Source: Tomocerus qinae
Taxonomy: Eukaryota; Arthropoda; Collembola; Entomobryomorpha; Tomoceridae
Length of the DNA stretch: 64,000 nt
Direction of reading: 5' to 3'
Assembly (NCBI GenBank): GCA_020055645.1
Contig: CM034546.1
Coordinates: forward strand, 111,693,375 to 111,757,374
The position numbers and the translations under genes are program-made. Of this stretch, positions 49,238-61,525 are shown piece by piece. The notes beneath the pieces were generated by a model. It was not told the DNA's origin and searched no databases. It saw only the letters and a program-made list of their open reading frames with translations. The number at the start of each line of letters is the position of its first letter. The stretch's first letter is position 1.

Positions 49238-49802
49238 GCTCATCCGCATCAAGATGTTTTTAAACGTTATAACAAAATTGTCGGAACAAATTTGTCAAAA
49301 CAACCATCCGCACTAAGAAAGTGTTATAGCATTTCAGTTGGTGACAAGTGTTCTTCTGACACAAATGCTAATGCTAAAATGAAATGAGCATTTGCACTGC
49401 ATTAGCCCTGTAGAAGCATTAATGCTTAAACATGTTAAAACATGTTAAAGCTGTTTAAGTTGCAAGTTGAAAAAATCCAACTTTTTGTGACTATGAAGTA
49501 ACAATATCTGATGCCCCTCGCGAAAGTCTACCCGGGTAATGCAATATGTTTGATTTTATCAATTTATTTGATAACGTGACTTGGAAATTCGCAGAATGCA
49601 TCATTTTGTAATAACTGTCGTTTGCACCAAAAATATTTTGATGGAAAATTAAATGGTATGAACAATAATGTTATTTCATTGTCATATTTAGTGCAAACAG
49701 CTGTAAGTTTTTGTGTCAACCATTTTCTGTTAATACAGTTTAATCTGAGCAAAAATGTTTTGACAAATTCGTGCTAACTGCCAGTGCGGTTGCCGCTTAA
49801 GC
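49238..49802. mobile_element. Possible MITE (565 bp)
   Basis: The ends are imperfectly inverted: GCTCATCCGCATC on the left, and on the right a sequence whose reverse complement reads GCTTAAGCGGCAACCGCACT. A second exact inverted block, AATTTGTCAAAACA, lies further in. ATAAAG occurs directly outside both ends (49232-49237, 49803-49808) and could be a target duplication. The centre has small palindromes such as AAGCATTAATGCTT. It is non-coding and the superfamily is not assigned. Confidence 0.4.
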
Positions 49803-49808
49803 ATAAAG

Positions 49809-52800
49809 AGAATATTCGTGTGTAGTTGTGAGTATTTACACTTTGCTGACTACAGACAGGCTTGTTTATTTTCCTTTGGAAACGAGTGTACATAAGTAAT
49901 ACTTTTGTACATTGCAGATGAAATGAACAGAGAGTAGTAGACTTTTTAGATATCTATAGTCATCCTTGTAGTCAACTCAGCATTATTATTACACAAGCTA
50001 CTATTATAAAAGCTGTTCACTAGTACATACAAAGTCAGTCAGAGAATAGACATGACTACCAGCAGTTCTCAGACTGTAGATATATATTGGATAGTACTAT
50101 GTACGTACTACAAAGTTTGGGATCGATAAGACATCCACATCCTCTTTACTACGTAGTCACCCAACAATGCAATATGCTCTTACATAGAAACTTATACACA
50201 ACTTGATAATGTTTGCTACATACTCTCCAAATTACTTCTCTAGACTCAAGTTGCTACCTATCAATGAACTAATAATATTTTATTTGTTCCGAAATTACTT
50301 GCTGAGTAGGTATAAGCACAAACTCTGTCCCAAATGAAAATAATTTAAAACTGCATATTTCACTCTTAAATACCCCTGGCGTATCTCATGCCTTATTTCA
50401 CATCTACTCAACCATAGTTCAATCGATGCCATTTACAATGCATATGGCCTTTGTTCACCAACGGCAAGACTCGACGGAAATGTAATAACTACAAGATATA
50501 CCTACCTGCTCCAAATATAAAATTTTACTATACTTTTTGTACTGTCTTATGTGGGAAATAGTTTTAACCAAGCGGTAAGTATAAAAAGGACAGGAGAAAC
50601 ATTTATAAAATAACAATGGACAAATTCTGTCACTTGTAGTTGAATCAATCCCAAGAGTTTGTAAGTTTTTTTGTCTTGAGGACGAGTAGATTGATTCCCT
50701 TGAAACGTCATATCACATTCAATCCATTCTCTGGGTTTCTACACGGCAGGAAGTCAAAGCTCAGCATCATTGCCATCAATAGACCCACTTTCCCGTTTCA
50801 AAATCATCCAACTCAACGATTCCAGACCAATTCAGCTCGTCAGTTCCATTCAACTTCCTTTTCTGGAGATGAGCCGAAAAGTATATGTTTCTAGTCTGGA
50901 GATATGCCTACCAGCTATACAAAAGGAGTGCTTCTCTTGACTTTATAAGTTCATGTTAATATAGCACTAAGATTTTGCAGACAATAGCAAGCTAAAAAAT
51001 CTCTCAGTTGTGTAAACACACTTTTCTGCAACATCCTCCCGTCGCATTTGCTTCTCCAGTTCACTGCTTTCAGTTCAAATAGAAGGGAATGTGAAGATAA
51101 CCTTTCTTGGAAAAATGACTTTCATTTCGTCCACAGCAGGAGAGATATTTACTTACTGTCAGTACCTCTCAGCAAATATCTTCAAAAATTATTTGAGAGA
51201 ATCAATCAATTCTTTACTTCAGATTTGAAATGAAAGTGAGTCGGTTTTTCCTAGATTCCTCTAATACACCATTACCGTCCTGTTCACTTATCCATCTCTC
51301 CAGGGACAGGATATTATGGTAGAAAGTACTTTCCAATGAACAACTCGGATATTTCTGCTACCATAGAACTACCCTTATAAAATCCATCCTCCGCTGCTCC
51401 AATCATAAATACCTTACAACTTTCTCTTTTATGTATCTGTTTCTTTGAATGTCAACTTTCGTTCGAACTTTCGATGTAACGAGAGTTGACATTCTATATA
51501 CGCTACAAACAGATCAATAATGTCTAAGTATAGGAGTGCACAGGGATTAGAGGGACTACGATGTAATGGTCACGAAACAATCATTGTCTGTTCTTCTGTT
51601 CCTCCATGTAGCTGGGCGTGGCACAGCCTTCTTCTACAATTTACAACTAACTCCCTGTCAGTATTTCTGGGGAAAGAATCAACTTGTATATATAAGCCTA
51701 CAGCCAAATCGAATAGAAAAGTTGATGCTATTCATCCTATCTGTCAGGATAAAACGGATCATGTTACCAGTTTTATTTTGGATAATTCAACTACTAATTG
51801 GCTACTTTTGAAAGGAAAAACTTACTGATCCATGAAGGACAGATTATTACAATTCATTGCAATTTAGATTCTAACAACTTGGGTATATGCTGGGCTTTAC
51901 AGGGAAAACTTGCTTAGGTTCACCTTTTTGTTACATAGTTATAGCTACGTACATAACACATTATACTCTTGAATACATAATGGTACTGTGTTATCTTTCC
52001 AATTATATACAAGAGAGAAACGCTTCACTTATTACAATAAAGTTTCTGCCACACATTTATGACAGCCTTACGGACTCAGACTATCAGGTTTAAAGTCATA
52101 ACGATAAGGTAATATTATATGCATAATAAATGTGTATAATAGTATAGTATAATATGCAATACAATTGCTACCAATTACTATTTCGCATTTATATTACTAC
52201 TAGTGAGAGGCATTTTTATATAATACGGAAGGGTTATAATATTCGAGTAAGCATTTTCTCTAATGAACATCATAATACTGGGCTTGAAGACAAGATCTTT
52301 CGATTGACATAAGCCTTGATATTGTAGTTACATGAGAAGTATTTAGTTTTGGTTGAGACAGCATGTAATCTTAGACGACACTTATAGTGGCATAATAAGC
52401 GACTTTCAGAACATATGATCATGCCCCTTCACACAACATACAAACACAAACAACAAAGGTAAACTTTTTGGTTATTATTATAGAGATAGAATTTAGTTAC
52501 TAATTATTGTTTTCTAACATTTAACCATTTTTCCTATTTCATTGACATACACAATGTGTTATGGATTCTATAGCGTCGTAAATCAATATGCGACAAAGTG
52601 TACTGATTTGCACTTTGTAATCAAAACAGATATGATATACTTTTACAATTGTGTACATGCCTTTCTTGTTTATTGTATTTATAAGGATGTAACAATTGCG
52701 GGTCATGCGAACAATATATCTGCAAATGAATAATTGCAACGCTAGAATTTGCAGATTAATAATTTTATCGTCTATCTGTATTCAGGAAAGTTCAATAGAA

Positions 52801-55084
52801 GGTAATTCCAATATACTGAGTTGGCATTTTGGCATAGAACAGTAGGGATTTTTTTGTCGTTTCCCTTTTCCTAGTAATAGTAAATAGTATAAAGTGAAAC
52901 ATTATAGTGCTAATTATAATTGTACTAATAGGTTAGCAGACAGATGTGGTTGTTGGAATTCTTTTATGGTTCACCTTACATAAGTACTTTGGAACTTTTG
53001 ACTGCTTTACTAAGCAAACGAGTCCTATCTTAAAAACTTCTTATCCTAAGTTGAGCATCTTGAGTACTACATAGGGTACTCTTAATGTTATTACTGGATT
53101 ACTTTTGTAATGACATTATATGAATGTTGAATGCATATTCCCCCGTAGGGTTTAAGATACACCTATTAGATTTGCTAACGAAAGGTACTGTCAGAGATAA
53201 TTATAGTAATAGTATGCAAACAGATGCCTTCGTTAGTTCTGAAGTAGCGAAGAAAGAAAGGCAAAAGTTGACTTTTCAGTCGCAGGTTTTCGGATTGGTC
53301 TCCTTTTTATGCAGTGGTGTTTGGATTCATGTAGAACTTTCTTAAACATTTACCACAAAGAACGCTCTCTGAGTAGAATGACTATAATTTAGATATCTTT
53401 TACTAAATGCGGATGGTATGCGGAACCAAACCACTGGAAATTGTCCATATATGCGATATAATATTCTACTAGTAAAACCGGAAATGCGATTTGGGATTTT
53501 TACAAAAATGCGGGAGGCAACAAAATAATTTACAATGAGAAATAAGTTTGATAAATGATTCGTAAACGGAGGCAGTCGACGACAAAACTCATTTCGTCTC
53601 ACAGACACAGCCCCGAATGTTATCTAATCTATCGTAGCATTTATTAGACAGACTCATCTCTCTTGTGTTTGGTAAGTGGATTCTCTAGTTTGGAATCTCT
53701 CTCTCTCTCTGCTTTAAAGCTAGGTTGGTTTGTTAAGACTTAAGAGCTGCCACTACTTACAACTACAACAGCGCGAGGAGATTAACTATTCAACTATACA
53801 GGGAGAAGTGTTCTACTTCCATGAAAGATATTCACAAAAGTTGAAACATAGGTTCGTCTAATCTTAGTTTCGTCTATCTTTTGTCTCTCTGAGGAGTAAT
53901 CTTTGAGGGTTGTAAAAACAGAAACTTTAGCCAGAGAAAGGAGAGATTGAGGAGGACGAAACAAGGTTGACTGACTCGGTTGATATTCCTTCCTTCCTGT
54001 CTTCTTCTCCTAGTAGTTCATGCAGCTAATGTAATAACATGTCATTACACACATTTGTGAGATTCATGGAGGCAAAGTCAGATCAAAAGTCCTCAGCGTA
54101 AGCGGTTAGCTTCTTTCTTGGAAATTACTCCGCAGCGTAGATGATATCCTTTGATGGCAATTCGGAAATGCTTCGTCGGTTCGGCTCTTTGTCTAAATAC
54201 GCTAATCTCCACCATATACTCTATATAGTCAACGAATTTTCAAATATACCAGAAAACTGTTCTCTACGTACCAGGCAGAAATGGAATCTTCATAATATCA
54301 AAGACGACTCACAATAAGCAAATAAGTTTGTCAGACCAAAGGAGACAGCTGAAATAGACATTAACTTTGATGACTCAACTACTTGCAATTATACTCAATG
54401 ATGCTCTTTCATTTCGTCCTTGGAGTTCGTCCTTTCTGACAAAATATCTTATGGACATGTTTATGCAATCTGACATGATGAAATCTAATGTTGTAATGTC
54501 TACATTCTTTTGGGGTTGGGTCGAAAGAATCAAAGAAGTCACATTTTTTTGTCAACGAAACAAAAAAATGCACACATAAAAATGTAATGAAAATTGGTCA
54601 AAGGAAAAGCTATCTCATTTTCTTCATTTTCAAAAAAATGGTAGTCGACATCAAAAAGCTATCGTGGGCCTTTTACTTGTAGAAAAGATAATGTGCTCTG
54701 AATAGGTTCTCAAGATTGTGAAGATTATGGGGGATGGATGTAAATTAATTGGTAAAAGCGTCACAGGAGCTTATCCCGTTTACAGTAGAGTGAGTTTTGA
54801 TATTGTGATGTGAATGTGTTGAATTGGTAGTGAAAAATAAAATTTTAGTAGTATTGCGGTGATAAAGATAAAGTGGGTAAAGAAAGAAAGCCAAAACATG
54901 GTGCGTGGATGATGGAGATTTCTTATCGCAATTTGCTAGTGGCAGCAGCATATGTAGTGTGGAAAGGAAGACTCGATTATTTGTTCGTCGGGGATAGCAG
55001 TGAATTTGCCAAGAGAGCATGAAGAGTAAATTAAATAGCTAAATCAAGATCTAAATTATCTGAAGGAACTTTATTTTATTGCAG
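49809..55084. other. Intergenic DNA, no gene recognised
   Basis: AT-rich. The only structure that stood out is the hairpin at 51435-51514. A TC run lies near 53694-53711. Open frames of up to 102 codons (for example 51520-51828) have no domain signature. Confidence 0.6.
51435..51514. ncRNA. Candidate pre-miRNA-like hairpin
   Basis: An 80-nt stem-loop. The inner 17-bp stem (51447-51463 with 51478-51494, GAATGTCAACTTTCGTT against AACGAGAGTTGACATTC) has one G-U pair and no mismatch, with a 14-nt loop. After an internal bulge, ATCTGTTT (51435-51442) pairs with AAACAGAT (51507-51514). Size and shape suit a Dicer substrate. Strand and expression are unknown. Confidence 0.35.
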
Positions 55085-55244
55085 CGATACGATATTTGAG
55101 AAAGGATTTGTGCGTAGAACTGTTGGTAAGTAATAGAGACTCCGCTCATCGCTTGATCTCGGACAGATAAGCGGTTCGCTATATGAATCCATTCCGGTTT
55201 TACGACACTTTCACCGTTCAACTCGAACTCAATTCATTCTCCAC

Positions 55245-55802
55245 ATGCACTCACTCAGATACTCGCACATCCCATATACACTTAGCCAGCCATATCCTCG
55301 CATTCTCAAAACGACTTTCTTACAAGGAACGATGAAAGATTTCACTGCGAGGAAAAGCGCACTGCAGATTATTGAGAAGTTTCGTTTAGCCAAAGGAGGA
55401 GAGGAGGATTTGATAAAAAGAAGAATCTCGCAGAAAGCAGTGGCAAGAGCCAAAAGATCCGAATCCCACATACAGACATATACAAAAAATATATATTCCG
55501 ACAAGAGCTCTATACTCGCACTTGGAAAAGTCTCGGAAAATAGAGCAAAGCCATGGAAGCCAAGAGGAGAGGACAGCTGGTGAAACGAAAGAAAGGAAGT
55601 GCGAAGAGTTTCCAGTCTCAGCTCTCCCTCCGATCCCGACCCAGCCAACTATCTCCATCACCACTCCAATTCCACCACTCTCCAGTTTACTCAAGACAAT
55701 GAATCTAAATCTAAAAAAGTCAGAAGCCAAACGAACGAGGCCAAAGCTCCTGCCTACTCTCCGACTCCCAACCAACATCCTAAAGTACAGACTATGCCAT
55801 AG
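55245..55802 (+). CDS. Doubtful ORF with one in-frame TGA
   Basis: One frame is open from ATG 55245 to TGA 55581-55583 (112 codons; another ATG at 55332). It continues in the same frame after that stop to TAG at 55800-55802. The translation is rich in Lys, Arg, Ser and Glu with no domain recognised. Just upstream, 55085-55125 looks like a small exon (acceptor TTTATTGCAG, donor GTTG|GTAAGT). However, the local sequence is strongly biased to few stops, and other frames on both strands are also open (55522-55806 plus, 55386-55850 minus). It may be a lineage-specific gene, a pseudogene or nothing. Confidence 0.2.
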
Positions 55803-55850
55803 ATAGGTTAATGTTTTTCGTATAAATAAAACATATACACGTTGCAACAC

Positions 55851-58800
55851 ATAAATATATCAAAAACAAAACTACTTCAACATCTTCTTGGAACTTCCAA
55901 CACATTTCAATTGAAGCCGCATGTCTAAACTCACAAACATAATTACTTTTCCAGACATATCTAACAGGATTCCATCAATCCACCCTTAAATATGTCAAAA
56001 ACAACTGCGCAAAAACAATTGCAATAAACAGCACACGATGACTAAGCCTTTCTGTCGTTATTCAACCTATTTACAAACTTTATGAGCTCGGCAAAAAAAT
56101 TAAGTGATAACGCAGACGGCGACTTATCCTAATAGGCAATCAAATGTGGATCCCACCGTTGATTGACGTATACAGCTCTACACCAATTCATTGCACACAC
56201 CCACATTTCAATTTCCACTCATATCTATTTTTAAGTTCAAGTTGAAGTTTTATGTCAGACCTTTCTTGCTCACCATTCCTCATCTGGCAAAGTAGCAAAT
56301 TGATATCCCAAACTTGCATAATATGACTACTCAGCATTAATATTTATTGGCCAGAATCGTATGGTAAATGTATCAAAAGTCATCAGCAATCAATGCTTCC
56401 CTCTAACTCTGCTTTGTGTAAGAAGTGAGAACAGTTGAAATTCATAATTTCATTCAATAAATTATATTAAGAAGATTGAAACGACCATCATGACCATGGT
56501 ATAAACATGAAGTGACACATGCGCATTTAACTTTGTATGCATTAATGTATGTATGTTAGGCTAAATAAATGCGCTAGTGCATATAATCAATGCAAATTGC
56601 AATATTGCATAAAACAATGATTTCTGGCTATCTTCTGAGTTAGTATATTGTAATATATAATAGTAAGTAATATATATCACAAAATTTCTGCATTTACCAA
56701 AATATTGACGCGTAAAGTTTTGAAATTCAATAGCAATAGCAGTACTGGTGGCCTAGTTTTAATATATTAGTATTTTATATGTTATTTATCATCTCTACTA
56801 TTCAGAGGTAGAACTGCCACGGTAAATAATTACCATTGGCAGTTTCGTTGAATATAGTGGTTAAGGTTCATATCTCAAGGTTGATATTGATTCTAAGGTT
56901 TTCAGAATATGGATTAAAATTAAATCATGAAGTAGGGACGGAAAAGCTTTGCCACTGACTGGAGCAACATAATTCTATGAGCTGCTGCAAAAACAAGTCA
57001 AAAACATATTTTGTTACATTAAGCTATGATATCAATTTCTTGGAACTTTTATTACGAAGCGGGTCGTCTCCTTTATGATTGTGTTTAGTCTGTCTGTCAT
57101 GGAGTGAGTGAGGTAAAGTGCGCTTTAACTCAAAAGTATACAATGAGATAACTCTTCTGACTGCTTTTAAAATGGGTATATTTAAAAAATCCATTTGACC
57201 TTTGATACTGAAATAATGAATGATTTGTTTCAATACTCAATACTCAATTGATGGTCATTGGAAATTCTGTTTTGATTCTTCCTTAGCTACAGCCAGTACT
57301 AGGATTTATTGTTAAGCAAGGTCTACTGCTTAGGAAAACATAACTCAATCTGTTTTGGCGCAGAGATGAGCCTATATTTTCCTGCTTTTCGTCTACATTT
57401 TCTCAGCCAGGGTCAATAAATATATCAAGTATTGAAATCTAATAAATTTATGCGATATATACCCTCTTAATCTGCACTTTACTCATAACCGACATCCCAC
57501 TCTTGTGCATGCTGCAGTAGTAGTGTTAAAAATTGATGTGTTTACTTACAATATCAGGGGATACTGAGAAAAAGATAAAAATAAAATGCACTAAAATACC
57601 CAAATTATGTAACGTTGAAAGCGGATAGGTGACACCAATGCGAAGTATACAGAGTACTTATGTGCATGTAATATATATAGGTTTTACATATAAATATTGA
57701 ATCGTGCTTCTGAAAGCAGATATGCATCGCATCACGTTCTGGGCCTGTTGTAGAAAAGAGTGTGTAAACTTTGCAATAAATGATAAAAGGAGTTCTATTG
57801 GAGTACAAACGAGCCAGACACCATAAACTCGCAGGTAATCACTTTGACTGTTGGATGCAATAAGATATATAACTCAGAAAAATAGGAAGGAAAGGGAATT
57901 TATAGAGAGATAGGACACTGAGGAAGTGTCAGTCGAGCTGTTTGACTGCTCCCAATGCAAAGCTATGCGAAATGAAAGGCGAAGCATTAGAGGAACTGCC
58001 TAAAGTATATCAAATGCCTCCGCAATAAATATCGAAAGTTTTCTACATTTGCTCACCTACATAAAATACGACCATAATACAAATAATATCTGAACATGCT
58101 ATACTTATGCACGAAGTACCTAACTATAATGGTGCTATGTGTGTCTGTCTGGCCCAATACAAAGTATAACTAGTGCAGCACATAAGATAAAGTAGATCAC
58201 TAGTATTGGAGAGAGAATAGCGGAAAACGACAATGCATAATGCTGTGATGAGATAGTTTAGTGGGAGGACACACATAAGAGAGCGTTTCAACGTGAGCAG
58301 AGTGCCATTCCATGCCGATGCCATTGTGAAGAACTTGGTGCAGACTACGGATAAGAAAGGAGGAAAAAGCAATGGAATCGAATGAGATGAGATGAAAAAT
58401 AGTGAAGAAAATAAGTCCTCTGTTGAGGTGGATTTTGACGGGAAATCGATGCTTTCCTATCTAACTAATGTATAGTTTCCTTCTCTTCCGACGACTAAGG
58501 CTAAAAGGTACCAACCAAGACAAACTCCAATAAAATACTCAACTTACCGTGGCAAAACTAAAATCCAGCGTTATCCATGTCACTACACAGATATTGCACT
58601 CCTCACTAATCTCACATCTCCTTCCTCTACAAATCCAAGCTTATAGCCAATATTCTCTATATAATACCAACAATGCAAGTATTAATATCCCTATATCGTT
58701 TTATTAAAGTATGGAACTCAAAAACGTATTATATATACTCACTCAACCAATTAATTAACCCGTTTGTATAGAAATGAACTATGACCTTACAAGAAAATCC

Positions 58801-61495
58801 CTACCGAAAAACCAATTTCCACTAGATATTATTTCCTCTAATTAGTTACTTGATCTTTGAGGGAGCAGCGGAGCTTTGGAGATTAAGAACAGTAAAGGCA
58901 TGCCAATAAGTATACCTATAAGTGAATGTAATATCACGAATGAACTATATACTATACCTTTTCTGCTACTATAATATGTACTAGCAATCTGTCCTACAAT
59001 TTTTTTTGAAAGTTTGTAATCTGGCTTAAGCCAGAAAAGTAACATTGTTGTAGAATTGAATAGTGTGATATTCATTGCCTCAAAAGGCATAGGAAAGTGT
59101 TCCTGTTTAATTTAATTTTCTTAATTATGTAACTTAGCATAAGTCAATACACGATTATCGCATGAACATGTTTCGATAACAATTTCCTCCGGAAGTAACC
59201 GTCAATGGACTTTCTATCTGTAGCTCATTTGGGTAAAGATATTTCGTACAGTGTGTACTTGCATACATGTATTGTATAATTATATTGGTTTTACAGACCT
59301 AAACCACAATAACACGTCGAGTCACACGAAACTGGTGGTGCATACTGCGTCTAATCTAACAGCTACAAGTCATAGGAAACAAATGAACCACATGAAGACA
59401 CGCAGATTTTAAGGAGGTACAAGGTGTGACATATTATGACCTATGAGACGAAGGTAGTAATTTGAACAATTGAGCGAAATGTGTACAAATCAAGTATACT
59501 CTGCAGCATTTTTAATACTGGACAAATAAATATCAATCAAGAACGTGACTCTAACTGTTGATATTACTAAGTAAATGAAGAAAAGTAGGACATAATGAGA
59601 AATGACTTGAATGAGCTGCCTATATTTAATATAATACGCATGCATGTTATTAAACAATGCTAATATAATATACCTTATACATAGCTTACAAATACTGTGT
59701 CTACTTTATACATTTCGTTAACCAAATAAAATACAATGGTTTTATTCGCCAAATTAATGACCGGTTCTTAATAATTTAGTCGCTCGCTAAAAAATGGGTA
59801 ATATTTAACTGCAGGTATTGCTTGTAAAAGACAGTCAGAAAAATAAATGTAATTTTCGTCGCATACGGTGGATAGTAATATAGTAATAGCAGTGCAGAGT
59901 AATGGTTCTCATGTAGAATGAAAATCCATGGGCAGTGGATAAAAATTTGGATATGATTTTCAAGATTAAAATTGTGGGACACAATACATTATCACATTGA
60001 CAAACGTTTTCTATAACTGATCGTACATATGAACTCCGTAGTTAGGTCGGGAGACATTGCTACAATCATTGGTGCCACATTTATTGAGCTTTGTGGCTTA
60101 ATACTTCAAATAGCACCTCAAGTTTTTACACATGTTTATTTGTACTTAGTAGGGAATGTCAATACAAGTAAATTAAAGTTTTTAGGTGTAAATATTATTT
60201 ATTTGACGTAGCAGTCAGTATCAACCCTACAAGGCGTAATTTGGACGAATACGATGGAGAAGATAGTTATTTTGGCTATATAAGAGCATTGGATTCAGAA
60301 AGGCTGTACTAATAATATGAGATGTACGAAGAAGAAACACCAAGATTGAATGCTCTTTGTCAGCATTGAGTCTTGAAGCAATAAGCTATTCAGTGCTGAG
60401 TAATGTGTAGCCCTCTGATGTATTAAGTATATTGTGCTGACTGTGTTCGTCTTGAAGCACAACCAGTAAAACTTGTTCTCTCTGAGCGTTTTCTTTTCCT
60501 TAATGCGTCTGCTACGTATAGTATGAGGTAATTGAAGACAAGTCAACATTTCTTCCATTGTCTACCTTCCTTAGAATTCTCAGCATGCTAAAGACGCTGC
60601 TAAATGCTATACTAAACACAATAGACAAAAGAGATGCTTGATTGTGTATGCATCACTAAGCACTCAATATATTCATCAGCACACCAACAACATAGACCTT
60701 TATGCATCAGATGTAGTCGGTATATTATTATTGTTGTGCTATTTTATCTACATGGACATACTTTCGCTACGTAGTACTTACCTGTATTTGCGATTTCCAA
60801 GTTTTTGACTTGGTAAGCTATAGCTAGTACAAATAGTAAAAGATTGTGTTTGCTTGTTAACAAAAATAGTATTCATCTTCTTGTCCATGTGACGTCTTTC
60901 TTTATAGAGACATTAAATGGGCATTTAATGATAATCCCTATAAACTGTAGATATAGTTGAGTACAAATAATATGCTTATTAAGGAGATGCGATAACAAAG
61001 TGTCTAATATTAAAAGTCCATATTATTCCGTCTGGATGTTGTATAAGAGAACAGATCAACTTTCTAGTTGAATAGAATTGCATGCAAGCTTCAGTATCGT
61101 ACGCCTTCATTATTATGGAAATAGGCAATGTAATGGGATGATGGGGAATAGGTACTGAGAAGCAAATCAACAGAGACAAGTATATACATTGGCTTATACG
61201 CAGATAAACCTTCTCATTACTGATTTCACGAGCATTGAGATCACACACTGGCTAAAATCCTATTGCCACTAGCAGAGTAGTCAAAGGAATTATCTCTAAT
61301 TCATCCACTCTCCTGTAATGTATCTTTATAATTCCTATAGGCAGTACCACAAAGTGTTCACCTAATCCATTTTCAATAATTAGCTTTTTAATGTAGTGTT
61401 TGTTACACAATTATAGTATTTAGCACGTATTTTGTAAGCAAATATGTAATCTCATCTCACATACGGTATTACCAAACGTTGTAAACGAAGCAAGT
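55851..61495. other. Intergenic DNA before the GPCR gene
   Basis: AT-rich and without a recognisable gene, repeat or RNA. Short frames of 60-90 codons occur on both strands at the frequency expected of such sequence. Somewhere near the right end it should contain the promoter of the GPCR gene, but no core element was identified. Confidence 0.6.
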
Positions 61496-61525
61496 GTGAA
61501 CCAGGCCCGGTATTATTGCATTCCA

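Noticed and set aside
55386..55850. 154-codon minus-strand frame
   Set aside because: It lies opposite a purine-rich strand, which makes Phe/Ser/Leu-rich frames open by bias; no domain is visible.
59218..59290. tRNA A-box-like TAGCTCATTTGGGTA
   Set aside because: No B box or cloverleaf follows at the required distance.
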